Of a stretch of DNA of 64,000 nucleotides, positions 19,408 through 30,067 are shown in pieces. A program made the translations under genes and the position numbers. This stretch comes from Fructobacillus apis (GTDB lineage Bacteria; Bacillota; Bacilli; Lactobacillales; Lactobacillaceae). The stretch lies in the NCBI RefSeq assembly GCF_023893635.1, contig NZ_JAMWYK010000002.1, positions 1-64,000 on the forward strand. The letters run 5' to 3'. Positions within the stretch are counted from its first letter, which is position 1; every line of letters starts with the position of its first letter. The notes beneath the pieces are model-generated. The model did not search any database and was not told the origin of the DNA. It saw only the letters and a list, made by a program, of their open reading frames with translations.

Positions 19408-19686
19408 TTAACGGCGGCGACGGCGGGCAAGCCAGGTCACGAAGATGATGATCAAGACGCCCCCGAAGAAACCGAGGGCGTTCGCCAGCCCCTGGCCAAT
19501 GCGCCAGCCAAAGTAGTAGAAGATTCCGCGTCGAATCATATGCCCGATGCCCCAGTCAGAACCGCCGGAACGACGGGGACGGCTTGTGCGCGAACGACCC
19601 GTCGAGCGGGGCGTGACGCGTCCCCCACCACGGGAGCCACCGCGGAAACCACCGCGCAATGTAATGTCTGTGATTAGTCGAAACAT
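19408..19686 (-). CDS. Small RGG-rich membrane protein, unknown function
   Basis: A 92-residue very basic protein. Residues 10-42 form an Arg/Gly/Ser-rich tract (RGGFRGGSRGGGR and SRTSRPRRSGG), resembling RNA-binding RGG boxes. Residues about 55-85 contain one or two hydrophobic stretches (IFYYFGW...ALGFFGGVLIIIFVTWLA), and the chain ends in five Arg. Low-complexity coding sequence, but the ATG at 19686 has AGAGG upstream, and the membrane segment and the paired downstream gene support a real gene. No function can be assigned. Confidence 0.6.
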   Translation of the reverse strand: MFRLITDITLRGGFRGGSRGGGRVTPRSTGRSRTSRPRRSGGSDWGIGHMIRRGIFYYFGWRIGQGLANALGFFGGVLIIIFVTWLARRRRR

Positions 19687-19732
19687 GGAAACCTCTACTT
19701 TTTAATCGTTAATTCCTATTCTACCAGAAAAT

Positions 19733-19767
19733 AAAAAAGCCAACCTCGGGCTTGGCCGGGGCTGACT
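19733..19767 (-). terminator. Terminator of the PTS IIC gene
   Basis: A 12-bp imperfect stem (19738-19749 with 19756-19767) followed on the minus strand by six T. Confidence 0.65.
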
Positions 19768-19783
19768 TTTATAAATGAAATTA

Positions 19784-20935
19784 TTACAGTTCTTGCTTCA
19801 AATCCTCTGGTGAGTAGAGCTTCAACCACTTTGAGAAGATGAGCTGCGCGATGAAGGACGCGATGACCGGCACCACGACCCAGGCAATCAATCCGACGAA
19901 CGGGTTGATGTAGTGGTTCATGACCGTGCTTGGAATGGCGGCGTCTGGAATCATGGACTGGAGTGGTGACACCATTCCGATGAATCCAAATCCGGCCGTC
20001 GTTGGCGTTCCTTGGATGTTGAAGAGTGGCACCGTCAAGGATGAGAGCGCACCGGCAAACATGAAGGAGAGCAACATCGCTGGCTTCTTAAAGATGGATG
20101 GCATCATTCCCTTCATGGCACCCAAGAAGATGGCCAAGGTGGTTCCCTTCTTGTTCACCTGCCAAGAGTTGATCATCAAGACGATGGTTGTGGCGACAAC
20201 TCCCATTGCTGAGGCTCCGGCACCGAGTCCGGACAAGCTGATCGCCAATGCGATTCCAACGGAGGAAACCGGCGTGATGATGATGACGGAGAAGGCCATG
20301 GCAATCAGGATGGCCATTGGCAATGGTGCCAAGTTGGTGAAGGATTCGACTCCCTGACCAATTAAGTTCGTGATTTGACCAACGGATGGCGCAATCAACT
20401 TACCGAAGAGGCCGACTCCCCCACCAACGATGATTGGGGAAAGGATGATGGCCATTGAACCGAATCCGTTTAGGTAACGGTCGACGAGCCAGATGGCAAA
20501 GACGGCAATTCCTGCCACCAACATGGCGTTGATAACGTCTCCGGCACCGGCGGCCATGTAGACATGGCTGCTTGCGCTGATGACCTTACCCGTTAGCGGG
20601 TGAACCGTTCCCGGTTGGGCCATCCCCCAGAGGATGGAGTTGGACGCCACCATCGTGGCCAGGGCAACGACCCCCGTGTCCAGAATCTTCATCTTGAAGT
20701 TCATGGCGACAGCCATTCCAATCAAGAAGGGAATCATTGAGGTAAAGAGCGTCAAGATTGCTGAGAATTCAGCTCCGATATGGTTATTGGCCATTCCAGA
20801 GTACAAGATGATGTACTTCATCAAAGCCGCAGGGACCACACCAATTAGGATTCCGTTGGCAGAACCAGACAGGACCTTGAAGAAGAAATCCTTCAAATTC
20901 AAGGGGTTCTTACCTGAAAATTGTTGCGTTTCCAT
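19784..20935 (-). CDS. PTS-type sugar transporter IIC-like membrane protein
   Basis: A 383-residue polytopic protein of the EIIC-like family PF13303 (PTS_EIIC_2), recognised by its Gly/Ala-rich segments: GSANGILIGVVPAAL near residue 24, PIIVGGGVGLFGK, SSVGIALAISLSGLGAGA and GFGFIGMVSPLQ. There are about ten hydrophobic stretches. No IIA or IIB domain is fused and none is adjacent, so whether it is phosphotransferase-coupled is unclear; an uncoupled solute carrier remains possible. It is monocistronic between two terminators. Confidence 0.8.
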   Translation of the reverse strand: METQQFSGKNPLNLKDFFFKVLSGSANGILIGVVPAALMKYIILYSGMANNHIGAEFSAILTLFTSMIPFLIGMAVAMNFKMKILDTGVVALATMVASNSILWGMAQPGTVHPLTGKVISASSHVYMAAGAGDVINAMLVAGIAVFAIWLVDRYLNGFGSMAIILSPIIVGGGVGLFGKLIAPSVGQITNLIGQGVESFTNLAPLPMAILIAMAFSVIIITPVSSVGIALAISLSGLGAGASAMGVVATTIVLMINSWQVNKKGTTLAIFLGAMKGMMPSIFKKPAMLLSFMFAGALSSLTVPLFNIQGTPTTAGFGFIGMVSPLQSMIPDAAIPSTVMNHYINPFVGLIAWVVVPVIASFIAQLIFSKWLKLYSPEDLKQEL

Positions 20936-20956
20936 TCGTTTTCTCCTTTTTTATCT

Positions 20957-20989
20957 AAAGAAAAGCCCCAAGCTTTTGGACTTGGGGCT
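20957..20989 (-). terminator. Terminator of ldhD
   Basis: A perfect 9-bp stem (20964-20972 with 20981-20989) followed by TTTTCTTT on the minus strand. Confidence 0.75.
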
Positions 20990-21000
20990 AATCGCCTTGC

Positions 21001-22031
<1,031 letters not shown>

Positions 22032-22064
22032 CGCTAGTTTAGTCTAATTTGCGACTACTTGAAC

Positions 22065-22673
22065 TTACTTTTTTGAAGTCACTGGCTTTTCGCCAGCCTT
22101 CTCCATGATGCCGTCGATTAAGCCGTACTTCAACGTCTCTTCGGCGGACATCCAGTAGTCGCGTTCCGTATCGCGGGCAATCGTCTTCAAGTCCTTACCT
22201 GAGTTATCAGACAAGATCTTGTTCAACTTGTTGCGTGTCTTCGTCAACTGTTCCGCGATAATGGCCATGTCGGATTGTTGCGTGCCACCGGCAGCCCCAC
22301 CCATTGGTTGGTGAATGAGGTATTCGGCGTTTGGCAACATGTAACGGTGACCCTTTTCTCCAGAGGAAGCAATGATTGTTCCCATGGATGCGGCCAATCC
22401 CATGACGATGGTCGTCACGGGGGCCTTGATGAAGTTCATCGTGTCCGTGATGGACAACCCGGCCGTGACAGAACCACCCGGTGAGTTAATGTACATCGAG
22501 ATTTCTTTGTCAGGATCTTGGGCTTCCAAGAAAAGCAGTTGGGCAACGATGGACGTTGCCATACCGTCTTCCACCGGTCCTTGGACCAAAATGATTCGGT
22601 CCTTTAAGAGGCGGGAAGGAAGGTCATAGGACTCGCGTCCGTTCGCAGTTTGTTCAATAACTCCTGGCCACAT
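22065..22673 (-). CDS. clpP: ClpP, ATP-dependent Clp protease proteolytic subunit
   Basis: Tetradecameric serine protease that works with ClpX/ClpC/ClpE ATPases in the cytosol. The 202-residue product has the catalytic triad in context: Ser96 in MGLAASMG, His121 in LIHQPMGG, and Asp172 in RDTERDYW. The ATG at 22673 has AAGGAG upstream; the extension to 22727 is spurious. It follows whiA by 68 bp, the gene order common in lactobacilli. I saw no CIRCE or CtsR-type operator. Confidence 0.97.
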   Translation of the reverse strand: MWPGVIEQTANGRESYDLPSRLLKDRIILVQGPVEDGMATSIVAQLLFLEAQDPDKEISMYINSPGGSVTAGLSITDTMNFIKAPVTTIVMGLAASMGTIIASSGEKGHRYMLPNAEYLIHQPMGGAAGGTQQSDMAIIAEQLTKTRNKLNKILSDNSGKDLKTIARDTERDYWMSAEETLKYGLIDGIMEKAGEKPVTSKK

Positions 22674-22741
22674 AGTAATCTCCTTTTGTTCCAATTCGTT
22701 TAATCTATTGTAACGCAAATCGGGCACTTAAAAAACCGCCT

Positions 22742-23683
22742 TTAGAGCGAGTCTGGGTCAAAGTTTCCCTCTTCAATCAGCTTGGCCATGGCGTTTAGCT
22801 TGCGCATGCGGTGGTTGGCACCGGATTTTGAAATTTCTAAGTAATCACCGATTTCTGATAATGAGGCGTCCGGGTGTTCCAGACGAGCTCGGGCGAAGTC
22901 GGCCAGCTTGGCTGGCAGTTCGTCCAGGTCCCCAATTTCTTCTTGAATCCGCAGGATGTTTTGTACCTGCGCGTTGGCCGCGTTGGCAATCTTTTGGATG
23001 TTGGCGGTTTCCGCGTTCACCAGACGGTTCACGGAATTACGCATGTCCCGGGCCAAGCGGATGTCTTCGAAACGAAGCATCGTCTGGGTGGCCCCGATGA
23101 CCTTCAAAAAGTCCACGATTTTATCCGAACGCTTCAAGTAAACCACGTAGTGCTTACTACGGGCAATCATCTTGATGGGCAGACGAAAGTCTTTAATCAT
23201 GTCGAGCATCTGCTCGGCCAGTCCCTCGTGGGGCGTGGCGATTTCCAGGTGGTAGTTGGCCTTTTCGGGTGAGTTTACCGAACCAGCGGCCAGAAAGGCA
23301 CCGCGTAGAAAGGCGGCCCGCTTGTCCTCGTCGTTTAAGAGCCAGGCCGGAATGGTCTGGTCGATTCCGAACGGATCGACCCCCAGGTCGTCCAAGATTT
23401 CTTCCACCTCGGAGTGCAAGACAACGGTCAGCACCTTGTGCTCCGACAAAGCAAACTGCTGCTTCACCGACACGTCGACCTCAGCCTTCGGATAAGACTG
23501 ACGAATCAACGTGTAGATTCGTCTGGCGATGGCGGGGTTATCGGTTTGGACGCGGACTTCTTGTTCGAAGCCCAAAGTCGTCACCCCGTTCATTTGAAGC
23601 AGCGCCGCCAGTTCCGGCTTGGCCGCCTCGTCGGAAACGATTCGTCCGGTCAGTTCTTTTTTCACTTCGGCAGCAAAGGACAT
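22742..23683 (-). CDS. whiA: WhiA, DNA-binding regulator of cell division/envelope
   Basis: A 313-residue WhiA-family protein: N-terminal LAGLIDADG-like degenerate homing endonuclease fold ([17 protein letters not shown] near residue 125) and a C-terminal helix-turn-helix ([24 protein letters not shown]). It begins 2 nt after the stop of yvcK, so they form one operon. The family binds DNA and influences division and chromosome segregation in Bacillus. Confidence 0.95.
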   Translation of the reverse strand: MSFAAEVKKELTGRIVSDEAAKPELAALLQMNGVTTLGFEQEVRVQTDNPAIARRIYTLIRQSYPKAEVDVSVKQQFALSEHKVLTVVLHSEVEEILDDLGVDPFGIDQTIPAWLLNDEDKRAAFLRGAFLAAGSVNSPEKANYHLEIATPHEGLAEQMLDMIKDFRLPIKMIARSKHYVVYLKRSDKIVDFLKVIGATQTMLRFEDIRLARDMRNSVNRLVNAETANIQKIANAANAQVQNILRIQEEIGDLDELPAKLADFARARLEHPDASLSEIGDYLEISKSGANHRMRKLNAMAKLIEEGNFDPDSL

Positions 23684-23685
23684 GG

Positions 23686-24666
23686 TTAGTCATCCCCCAA
23701 AAGTGCCAGGAGTTCCTTGGCCACTTTTTCACCGTCGTGGAAGGCACCGGCGTCACGCAAAAGCAAGAAGTCGCGTGAGTATACCTTGGCCCCGAGCTTT
23801 TCGATTCCTTCTTCGTCTTGCTTTACCTGCGTGGAGATTTCACCCCAGCGCTGGTAGTCGACGAAGTCTTCTGGCACTTCCGTCTGGTTGGTCAAGACGG
23901 CGTCCACAACGTTCTTTTCGAGGTGCCGGTCCAAGACCGCAAGGTGTTCGGCGTCGCTGTAAGCGTCCGTTTCACCCTTTTGCGTCATGATGTTTGAAAT
24001 GTAGACCTGCTTGGCCGGTGTGGCCTGCAGCGCCTCTTTGATGCCAGGCACCACGACGTTGGGCAGGATGGAAGTGAAGAGTGAACCCGGTCCGTAGACA
24101 ATCATGTCCGCTGACAGGATGGCGTCGACGGCTTCAGGGTTGGCCTCGATGGCGTGGTCTTGGTCGACCACGTCGTCGTTTGGCACGACCCACACGTGGT
24201 CCAGTGCCTGGTGGGCGGCCGTAATGGCGGCTTCACCAGTGAGTTCTTCACCCTTGGTCGTTTGGGCCTTCAGAATCAAAGGTTCCTTGGCGACCGGGTA
24301 GACCTGCCCGTTAATCTTCAAGTAGTCCGCCAGCTTGGCGATGGCTTCGGAGACATCCCCCGTCATCTCGGTCAAAGCGGCGATTAAGAGGTTGCCGACC
24401 GCGTGTTTGGCCAGAAAGTCGTCGTTGGTCTTAAACCGGTACTGGAACAGGTCCAAGAGGCTTTGGTCGGCTGAAGACATGGCAACCAAAATGTTGCGGA
24501 TGTCCCCAGGCGGAATGATATTGACGTAGTTACGCAGGAGTCCAGACGATCCACCGTCGTCTGCAACCGTTACGATGGCCGTCAGGTCAACGTCTTTTTT
24601 GACCAATGGCTTAACGATCACGGGCAGTCCGGACCCACCACCAATCATCACGATTTTTGCAGGCAT
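23686..24666 (-). CDS. yvcK: YvcK-family protein (gluconeogenesis factor, 2-phospho-L-lactate transferase fold)
   Basis: A 326-residue protein of the CofD/YvcK family, with the N-terminal nucleotide-binding motif [25 protein letters not shown] and [11 protein letters not shown]. It supports peptidoglycan synthesis and growth on gluconeogenic substrates in Bacillus; the mechanism is through UDP-sugar binding in homologues. Unlike the usual rapZ-yvcK-whiA order, no rapZ precedes it here. ATG 24666 follows GAAAGGGG. Confidence 0.93.
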   Translation of the reverse strand: MPAKIVMIGGGSGLPVIVKPLVKKDVDLTAIVTVADDGGSSGLLRNYVNIIPPGDIRNILVAMSSADQSLLDLFQYRFKTNDDFLAKHAVGNLLIAALTEMTGDVSEAIAKLADYLKINGQVYPVAKEPLILKAQTTKGEELTGEAAITAAHQALDHVWVVPNDDVVDQDHAIEANPEAVDAILSADMIVYGPGSLFTSILPNVVVPGIKEALQATPAKQVYISNIMTQKGETDAYSDAEHLAVLDRHLEKNVVDAVLTNQTEVPEDFVDYQRWGEISTQVKQDEEGIEKLGAKVYSRDFLLLRDAGAFHDGEKVAKELLALLGDD

Positions 24667-24800
24667 AAAGCGCCCCTTTCAATAGTGCTGTCTGTTTCTA
24701 GTTTAACATTTTAAAGTTAAAAATCGCACGTTCCAATGATTTTTTTACCTGAAAAGTCACACCCGACCCCGCCCCACTCTCCCGCGTTTCCAGTCTGGCC

Positions 24801-25397
24801 TCACCGTCTTCCGTCTTCCTCCGCCATCGACCAGTAGTTCTCCCTCGTCACGATGAAGGAATCGAGCAAGGGCACGTTCAGCGCCTGCCCGACCGTAAGC
24901 AGTCGTTTCGTGAAACGCTCGTCTTCCTCGGATGGAAAGACAGAACCTGACGGGTGGTTGTGTGCGATGATGATGGCGTAGGCGTTCACTGCTAAGGCCC
25001 GCTGAAAAATCTCACGGGGCGAACAGGACACTTCGGTTAACGTGCCCACGAAAATGGTCTCGAAGGCGATCACGTCGAGCTGCGTGTTCAGCAAGGCGAG
25101 GTTCAGTTGTTCCTGCTTCAGCCCGCCCAACTCCTCTTGCACGAAGCGACCGAAGGCCTCGGAATGCTGGGCGGACAGGAGGACGGGTCGCCTTTGACTG
25201 TTCAGCAAATGACCTGCCGCTAGTGCGTGCAGTAAGGCCCGGTTGACGGCTGGGTTTTCGGAGATGAAGTCTTCTTTTGTTTCCTCGTCTGCTTCCAGTA
25301 TCTCGTAACCGTTTTTGAAGTAGAGGTCAAAGAGCTTCAGCTGTTCATCCCCGTCAAAGCCCAGTGCTTCGTAGTAATAAAAAACCTGTTTCTTCAT
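24801..25397 (-). CDS. radC: RadC-family JAB/MPN-domain protein
   Basis: A 198-residue protein with the RadC metal-site signature: the conserved E near residue 120 (FETIFVGTLTE), then HNHPSG and the downstream S/D positions (AHNHPSGSVFPSEED). The N-terminal helix-hairpin-helix of longer RadC proteins is replaced by a divergent segment. A role in DNA repair is doubted in the literature, so function is uncertain. The ATG at 25397 has AAGGAGGG upstream. Downstream, 24667-24800 holds no gene or clear terminator. Confidence 0.88.
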   Translation of the reverse strand: MKKQVFYYYEALGFDGDEQLKLFDLYFKNGYEILEADEETKEDFISENPAVNRALLHALAAGHLLNSQRRPVLLSAQHSEAFGRFVQEELGGLKQEQLNLALLNTQLDVIAFETIFVGTLTEVSCSPREIFQRALAVNAYAIIIAHNHPSGSVFPSEEDERFTKRLLTVGQALNVPLLDSFIVTRENYWSMAEEDGRR

Positions 25398-25458
25398 CTG
25401 TACCCTCCTTTGCGGATTGATACGAAGAAACAGGTAATTTTTCACTTACAATCTGTGA

Positions 25459-26898
25459 TTAATTTTCAGTCTTGTGCCATTCAGCTTCCGGGTTAACGGG
25501 AATACTGTTGGCGGCTGGGTTGGACTTCTTCATCACGGAGAAGGACATCAAGGCAGCGACGATAATCAGGACGGCGTCCATGATGTAGGTCACGCGAATT
25601 CCGAGTCCCGTTCCGGTCGTCATGTTCGTGGCGTTGTTTTGGAAGATTGACACGATACATGCGGCCAAAGCGATTCCAACCGCAGCAGAGTAGTTCTGCA
25701 TGGCGGCGAAGATGGAGTTACCGGCGTTGTGGTATACGCGGTCCATATTTGAGATGGCGTTCGTCATGTTGTTTCCGTTAAAGAAGCCGACACCGGTTTG
25801 CATGAAGGCGAATCCGATGATGAAGAGGACGAAGCCGAATGGCAAGAAGGCCATCCAGAAGCATCCCAAAATCAAGAAGAAGACACCCAAACCGTTTGGC
25901 AACTTAGCGCCGTAACGGTCGTACAAGGCACCGGAGATGACGGCCATCAAGGCCTGGAGAAGTGCTCCAGGGAACAGGGCCAAACCGGCCATCGAGGAGC
26001 TCTCGTGCAAGACGATTTGCAAGCCCATTGGGATGGCGTAGTTGAAGGTCAGGTTAATCATCTGAATGATGAACCCAGCAAACACGGCCAGGCGGAACAT
26101 TGGCTTTGCAAACATCGATGGCGCAAGCAAAGGTTCGGCCTCCTTGCGGGCGTAGAAGTAGTAGCCCACGATTCCGAAGACGAAAGCACCGAATGCAATC
26201 ATGCTCGTGAGGTTAAACAAGCCATCGCCTGCCAAGCGATCGATGGTGATCAAACCACCGATGAAAAAGGCGGAGAGGAGGAGCCAACCAATGAGGTCGA
26301 ACTTGACTTTTTTGGTCTCCACCGTCGTCGTAATGGTCATCCAACCGAGCACGAGGGCGAAGAGTTGGACGGGCACGACAACCCAGAAGATCATGTGCCA
26401 ACCGAAGGCATCCGTCAAGAAACCACCGAAGGCAGGACCGAGGGCTGGTGAGAACGATACGATCAAGGATGCCAAACCAACCATCGTTCCACGACGGTTC
26501 ATTGGCACCTGCTCGAAGATGACATTGTTCATCAAAGGCAGCCCAACACCAGCACCGACTCCTTGGAGCAGGCGTCCGAACAAGATGATTGGGAACTGGT
26601 TGGACGTCGCGTCAATCAGGATACCGACCAGAGAAATCAGGCCGGCGGCCATGAATTGCGTGCGGTTCTTCAACCGGTCCTTCAGCCAGGATGACATGAT
26701 GATGACCATCGTGGTCAGCAAAATCACACCGGAGGTCAGCCACTGAACCGTGGATGAACTCACGTGCAATTGTTCCATCAAAACTGGGAAGGAAACGTTC
26801 AACGCCGTTTCCAACATGATGTCCGTAAAGGCGATAAGGGCAATCGAAAGAATGCTCAAAATCAACTTTGGACTCAGAACTTTTTCTTCGTCTGACAT
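25459..26898 (-). CDS. MFS multidrug-type exporter (DHA2, 14 membrane segments)
   Basis: A 479-residue major facilitator with about 14 hydrophobic segments. The motif-C-like stretch LASLIVSFSPALGPAFGG (helix 5) marks it as an antiporter of the EmrB/QacA/LmrB group; RLLQGVGAGVGLPLMNNVI is the helix-4 motif. Substrate unknown. Its start codon lies 25 bp inside the end of folC, with AGGAGG in the folC coding sequence, so it is translated from the same mRNA. Confidence 0.9.
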   Translation of the reverse strand: MSDEEKVLSPKLILSILSIALIAFTDIMLETALNVSFPVLMEQLHVSSSTVQWLTSGVILLTTMVIIMSSWLKDRLKNRTQFMAAGLISLVGILIDATSNQFPIILFGRLLQGVGAGVGLPLMNNVIFEQVPMNRRGTMVGLASLIVSFSPALGPAFGGFLTDAFGWHMIFWVVVPVQLFALVLGWMTITTTVETKKVKFDLIGWLLLSAFFIGGLITIDRLAGDGLFNLTSMIAFGAFVFGIVGYYFYARKEAEPLLAPSMFAKPMFRLAVFAGFIIQMINLTFNYAIPMGLQIVLHESSSMAGLALFPGALLQALMAVISGALYDRYGAKLPNGLGVFFLILGCFWMAFLPFGFVLFIIGFAFMQTGVGFFNGNNMTNAISNMDRVYHNAGNSIFAAMQNYSAAVGIALAACIVSIFQNNATNMTTGTGLGIRVTYIMDAVLIIVAALMSFSVMKKSNPAANSIPVNPEAEWHKTEN

Positions 26899-28091
26899 AG
26901 ATGCCTCCTAACATCGGATATAAAATACAGCGAGCCGGTGAAGACCAGCGGCTGTTGTTTTTGCTTCGCGTAATCTAAGACCTGGTCGATGGATGGCAAA
27001 GTCAAAAGCGACCAGCCCGCCTTCTCGAAGTCCTCTTTTGTGAGGGCCGGGCGACCAGGGATGCCTGAATAGTCGACCGAAACGAGTTCGATCTGTTGAT
27101 CTTTGACCAGCGGGGCAAGTCCTTCGACGAGGTGCTTGTCCGCTAGCCCGGCGAGGGCGACGATGACCGGACCGTCAAAGTTCTGGTCAATCGTCTTCTG
27201 CAAGGCGGCGAGGCCCGCGGGGTGGTGCGCACCGTCTAAGTAAATCCCGTCAGCCACGTTTTCAAAGCGCCCCGGCAAAAAGGCCTTATCCAGCCCCGCC
27301 TGAATCGTTGCGGGCGTCGTCTCTGGATAGAGCGCCGTGTAAGCCGCCACCGCCGTTTGCAGGTTGTCTTCTTGGAAGGCGCCCTGCAGGGCGGTCGTGA
27401 ACGGCACGGGCTTTGCAGTCAACACCGGCGCCTTTTGTTTTGCCGCCACTTCGGCAATGACCGAAAGTGCCTCTTTCGGCAAGTGCGGCCCAATGACCAC
27501 CGGCTTACCAAACTTGATGATGCCGGCCTTCTGCCTTGAGATAGCCGCCAGGCTATCGCCTAGCAGTGCCTCATGGTCGAGGGCAACCGTCGTAATCACG
27601 GACAAGGAAGTCGACTGCAAGAGGTTCGTTGAGTCGTAAGTTCCGCCGATGCCGACCTCGATGACGGCGAAGTCGAGCTCTTCTTCTGCAAAGTAGCAGA
27701 ACATGATGGCGGTGACGATTTCAAACTCGGTTGGAATGAGCTCGCCGGCCGAGTCGGCTTGGACGCGGTCTGCCGCGTCTTTAACACGGGCCGTCAGGCG
27801 AACCAACTCCTCATCTGAAATGTTCTTGCCGTTAATCTGAAAGCGGTCGTTGAACGTCACGATGTAGGGAGAAGTGAACAGCCCCACTCGTTTCCCATCA
27901 GCCTGACCAATGGCCGAGAGCATCGCAGACACCGAACCCTTTCCGTTCGTTCCAGTGATGTGGAAGGTATCGGGAAGCTCGGCCTCCGGGTGCCCTAATT
28001 GTTCAAGGAGCGCCGCCATCCGAGCCATGGAATTCTTCTTTCCACCCTTCGGACGACCGTGAATATAAGCTAGCGTTTCTGTTACATTCAT
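26874..28091 (-). CDS. folC: Folylpolyglutamate synthase / dihydrofolate synthase
   Basis: Adds glutamates to folates (and glutamate to dihydropteroate). The 405-residue Mur-ligase-fold protein has the P-loop HITGTNGKGSVSAML near residue 44, the substrate loop GLFTSPYIVTFNDR, the KAGIIKFGKP motif, and DGAHHPAG late in the chain. ATG 28091 follows AAAAGGAGC. A TATAAT -10 lies at 28121-28126, directly after the cshA terminator. Confidence 0.95.
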   Translation of the reverse strand: MNVTETLAYIHGRPKGGKKNSMARMAALLEQLGHPEAELPDTFHITGTNGKGSVSAMLSAIGQADGKRVGLFTSPYIVTFNDRFQINGKNISDEELVRLTARVKDAADRVQADSAGELIPTEFEIVTAIMFCYFAEEELDFAVIEVGIGGTYDSTNLLQSTSLSVITTVALDHEALLGDSLAAISRQKAGIIKFGKPVVIGPHLPKEALSVIAEVAAKQKAPVLTAKPVPFTTALQGAFQEDNLQTAVAAYTALYPETTPATIQAGLDKAFLPGRFENVADGIYLDGAHHPAGLAALQKTIDQNFDGPVIVALAGLADKHLVEGLAPLVKDQQIELVSVDYSGIPGRPALTKEDFEKAGWSLLTLPSIDQVLDYAKQKQQPLVFTGSLYFISDVRRHLCQTKKKF

Positions 28092-28120
28092 TGCCGCTCC
28101 TTTTCGCTTCGTTTACTTTC

Positions 28121-28126
28121 ATTATA
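28121..28126 (-). promoter_or_regulatory. -10 element of folC
   Basis: Minus-strand TATAAT, 29 nt upstream of folC and immediately downstream of the cshA terminator U-run; no strong -35. Confidence 0.45.
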
Positions 28127-28129
28127 AAC

Positions 28130-28158
28130 AAAAAAAGCGTCTGATAACAGACACTTTT
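28130..28158 (-). terminator. Terminator of cshA
   Basis: A short GTCTG/CAGAC stem-loop (28139-28143 with 28148-28152), extended by AG/CT past one mismatch, followed on the minus strand by a run of seven T. Confidence 0.6.
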
Positions 28159-28252
28159 CTAAATTTCGTACATTTTTTTGAGGAAATCCTGGGGCGACCG
28201 GGATATTTCACCCGGACCCTAAGCCACTCCGCTAACAAAAGCTAGCGCGTGC

Positions 28253-29851
28253 TTATCCCTTTTCGCGGACCGTGAAGTCACGCTTGCGTCCACCGTTGTT
28301 TCCACCGTTTGAACGACGGTCGGAACCACCACGGTAGCCACCGTTTCCGTTTGAGCGACGGTCGTTATCACGACGTCCGCCACGGTTGTCACCATCACGG
28401 CGACCACGGTATCCACCGCGGTTTCCACCACGGTTGTCACCATCGCGGCGTCCACGGTATCCACCGCCACGTCCGCCGCGGTTTCCACCACGGTAGCCGC
28501 CGCGTGATCCGCCCTTACCACCCTTACGGCGTGGCAATGGACGTTCGCGTGACAACGTAACGGGTGCGTTTTGCTTTTCCAAGCCAGCGGCTGAGGCCAA
28601 CAATCCGGCAGCCAATTCTTCGGCTGAGAACTGTGACGTCAACGCAGCAACTTGTGATTGCATTTCGTCAGGGTTCACTGAGTTAACGAGTGAGGCCGCT
28701 GAGTCGAGTGCACCGTTGATACGGCCCAAACGTGCTTGCTTCAAAGTTGCTGGTTCGAGTGGCGTCATGCGCTTCTTCGTCAAGTCTTCGATGGCACGCA
28801 AGTAGTCCATTTCGTTAGGGGCAACCAAGGTAACAGAAGTACCTTCGGCACCGGCACGACCAGTACGTCCGATACGGTGGACGTATGATTCTGGATCTTG
28901 AGGGATATCGAAGTTGTAGACGTGAGAAACGTCCTTCACGTCCAAACCACGGGCGGCAACGTCCGTTGCGACCAAGAGGTTGATTTCGTGTGACTTGAAT
29001 TGGTCAAGCACGCGTGAACGCATTTGTTGCGTCAAATCACCGTGCAAACCAGCGGCCTTGTAGCCACGGGCTTCCAAACCACGGGCCAATTCTTCAACAC
29101 GGCGCTTCGTACGACCGAAGACGATACCAAGGAATGGTTCCTGGATGTCGATGGTACGTGACAAGGCGTCGAACTTTTCTTCGTGACGGCAGCGGATGAA
29201 GAATTGTTCAACCAAGTCCGTCGTCAATTGCTTGGCTTCAATCTTAACCATTTCAGGGTTCGTCATGAACTTCACACCGATGCGACGAATGGATTCGGGC
29301 ATCGTGGCTGAGAAGAGCAAAGTCTGACGTGCGTCAGGAACCTTTGAGATGATGGCTTCGATGTCGTCCAAGAATCCCATGTTCAACATTTCGTCGGCTT
29401 CGTCCAAGACAAGCGTCTTAACGCCTTCCAACTTAGCCGTCTTACGGTTGATGTGGTCGAGCAAACGACCAGGCGTACCAACCAAGATTTGTGGGTGTGA
29501 CTTCAAGCCTTGGATTTGACGGCGAATGTCAGATCCACCGAAGACAACTTGGACGTTGACGTGCTTGTCTGATCCGAGCTTCTTCAATTCGTCGGCCGTT
29601 TGGATGGCCAATTCACGCGTTGGTGAGATGATAACGGCTTGGATGTTCTTGTCGTCCAAGTCGATGTTTTCCAAGATTGGCAAACCGAAGGCAGCCGTCT
29701 TACCGGTTCCCGTTTGGGCCTGACCGATAACGTCCTTTCCAGAAAGAGTCAATGGAATCGTCTTTTCCTGGATGGGGGTAGCATCAACGTAGCCGTGGGC
29801 TTCGATTGACTTCAAAATGGCTTGTGACAAGCCGAGTTCTGCAAACTTCAA
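28253..29851 (-). CDS. cshA: DEAD-box RNA helicase CshA
   Basis: Cold-shock/RNA-decay helicase. The 532-residue product has motifs Q (GYVDATPIQ), I (AQTGTGKTA), Ia (PTRELA), II (VLDEADEM), III (FSATMP) and VI (HRIGRTGRAG). A long Arg/Gly-rich tail (about residues 430-525) carries repeats of GGYRGRRDGDNRGG type. The start is TTG at 29851, with AAAGGAG 8 nt upstream; the ATG further upstream (29905) has no site. A good promoter lies at 29910-29938. Confidence 0.95.
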   Translation of the reverse strand: MKFAELGLSQAILKSIEAHGYVDATPIQEKTIPLTLSGKDVIGQAQTGTGKTAAFGLPILENIDLDDKNIQAVIISPTRELAIQTADELKKLGSDKHVNVQVVFGGSDIRRQIQGLKSHPQILVGTPGRLLDHINRKTAKLEGVKTLVLDEADEMLNMGFLDDIEAIISKVPDARQTLLFSATMPESIRRIGVKFMTNPEMVKIEAKQLTTDLVEQFFIRCRHEEKFDALSRTIDIQEPFLGIVFGRTKRRVEELARGLEARGYKAAGLHGDLTQQMRSRVLDQFKSHEINLLVATDVAARGLDVKDVSHVYNFDIPQDPESYVHRIGRTGRAGAEGTSVTLVAPNEMDYLRAIEDLTKKRMTPLEPATLKQARLGRINGALDSAASLVNSVNPDEMQSQVAALTSQFSAEELAAGLLASAAGLEKQNAPVTLSRERPLPRRKGGKGGSRGGYRGGNRGGRGGGYRGRRDGDNRGGNRGGYRGRRDGDNRGGRRDNDRRSNGNGGYRGGSDRRSNGGNNGGRKRDFTVREKG

Positions 29852-29909
29852 AATTTTTCTCCTTTTGAACACGCAGTGCGCGCTCCAAGACCTGTTTGGG
29901 TCCAATTCA

Positions 29910-29938
29910 ATGATAACGCGCTTCCTGCACGTTTTAAA
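29910..29938 (-). promoter_or_regulatory. Promoter of cshA
   Basis: Minus-strand TTTAAA (29933-29938), a 17-bp spacer, and TATCAT (29910-29915), giving a leader of about 50 nt. Confidence 0.55.
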
Positions 29939-30020
29939 GGTCGAGCGGTTTATAGTCTGGCTGAGCTGACTGGTACGGCTGGATGAACGCGCCCCCTTCG
30001 GGACCGCTCATAACGCCATC

Positions 30021-30048
30021 GCCGGCCGGGCATCACAACCCGGCCGGC
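30021..30048 (-). terminator. Strong GC-only hairpin after the serine hydrolase gene
   Basis: A perfect 10-bp all-GC stem (30021-30030 with 30039-30048, loop of 8) lying 19 bp after the serine hydrolase stop codon. There is no T tract, so it may be a 3'-end stabiliser or a factor-dependent stop rather than a classical terminator. Confidence 0.5.
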
Positions 30049-30067
30049 AAATTCAAATCCAGGCCTC

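Noticed and set aside
28160-28252. tRNA-like segment downstream of cshA
   Set aside because: There is a hairpin with a loop of about 8 nt, but no acceptor stem pairing, no TTCRA T-loop and no CCA end.
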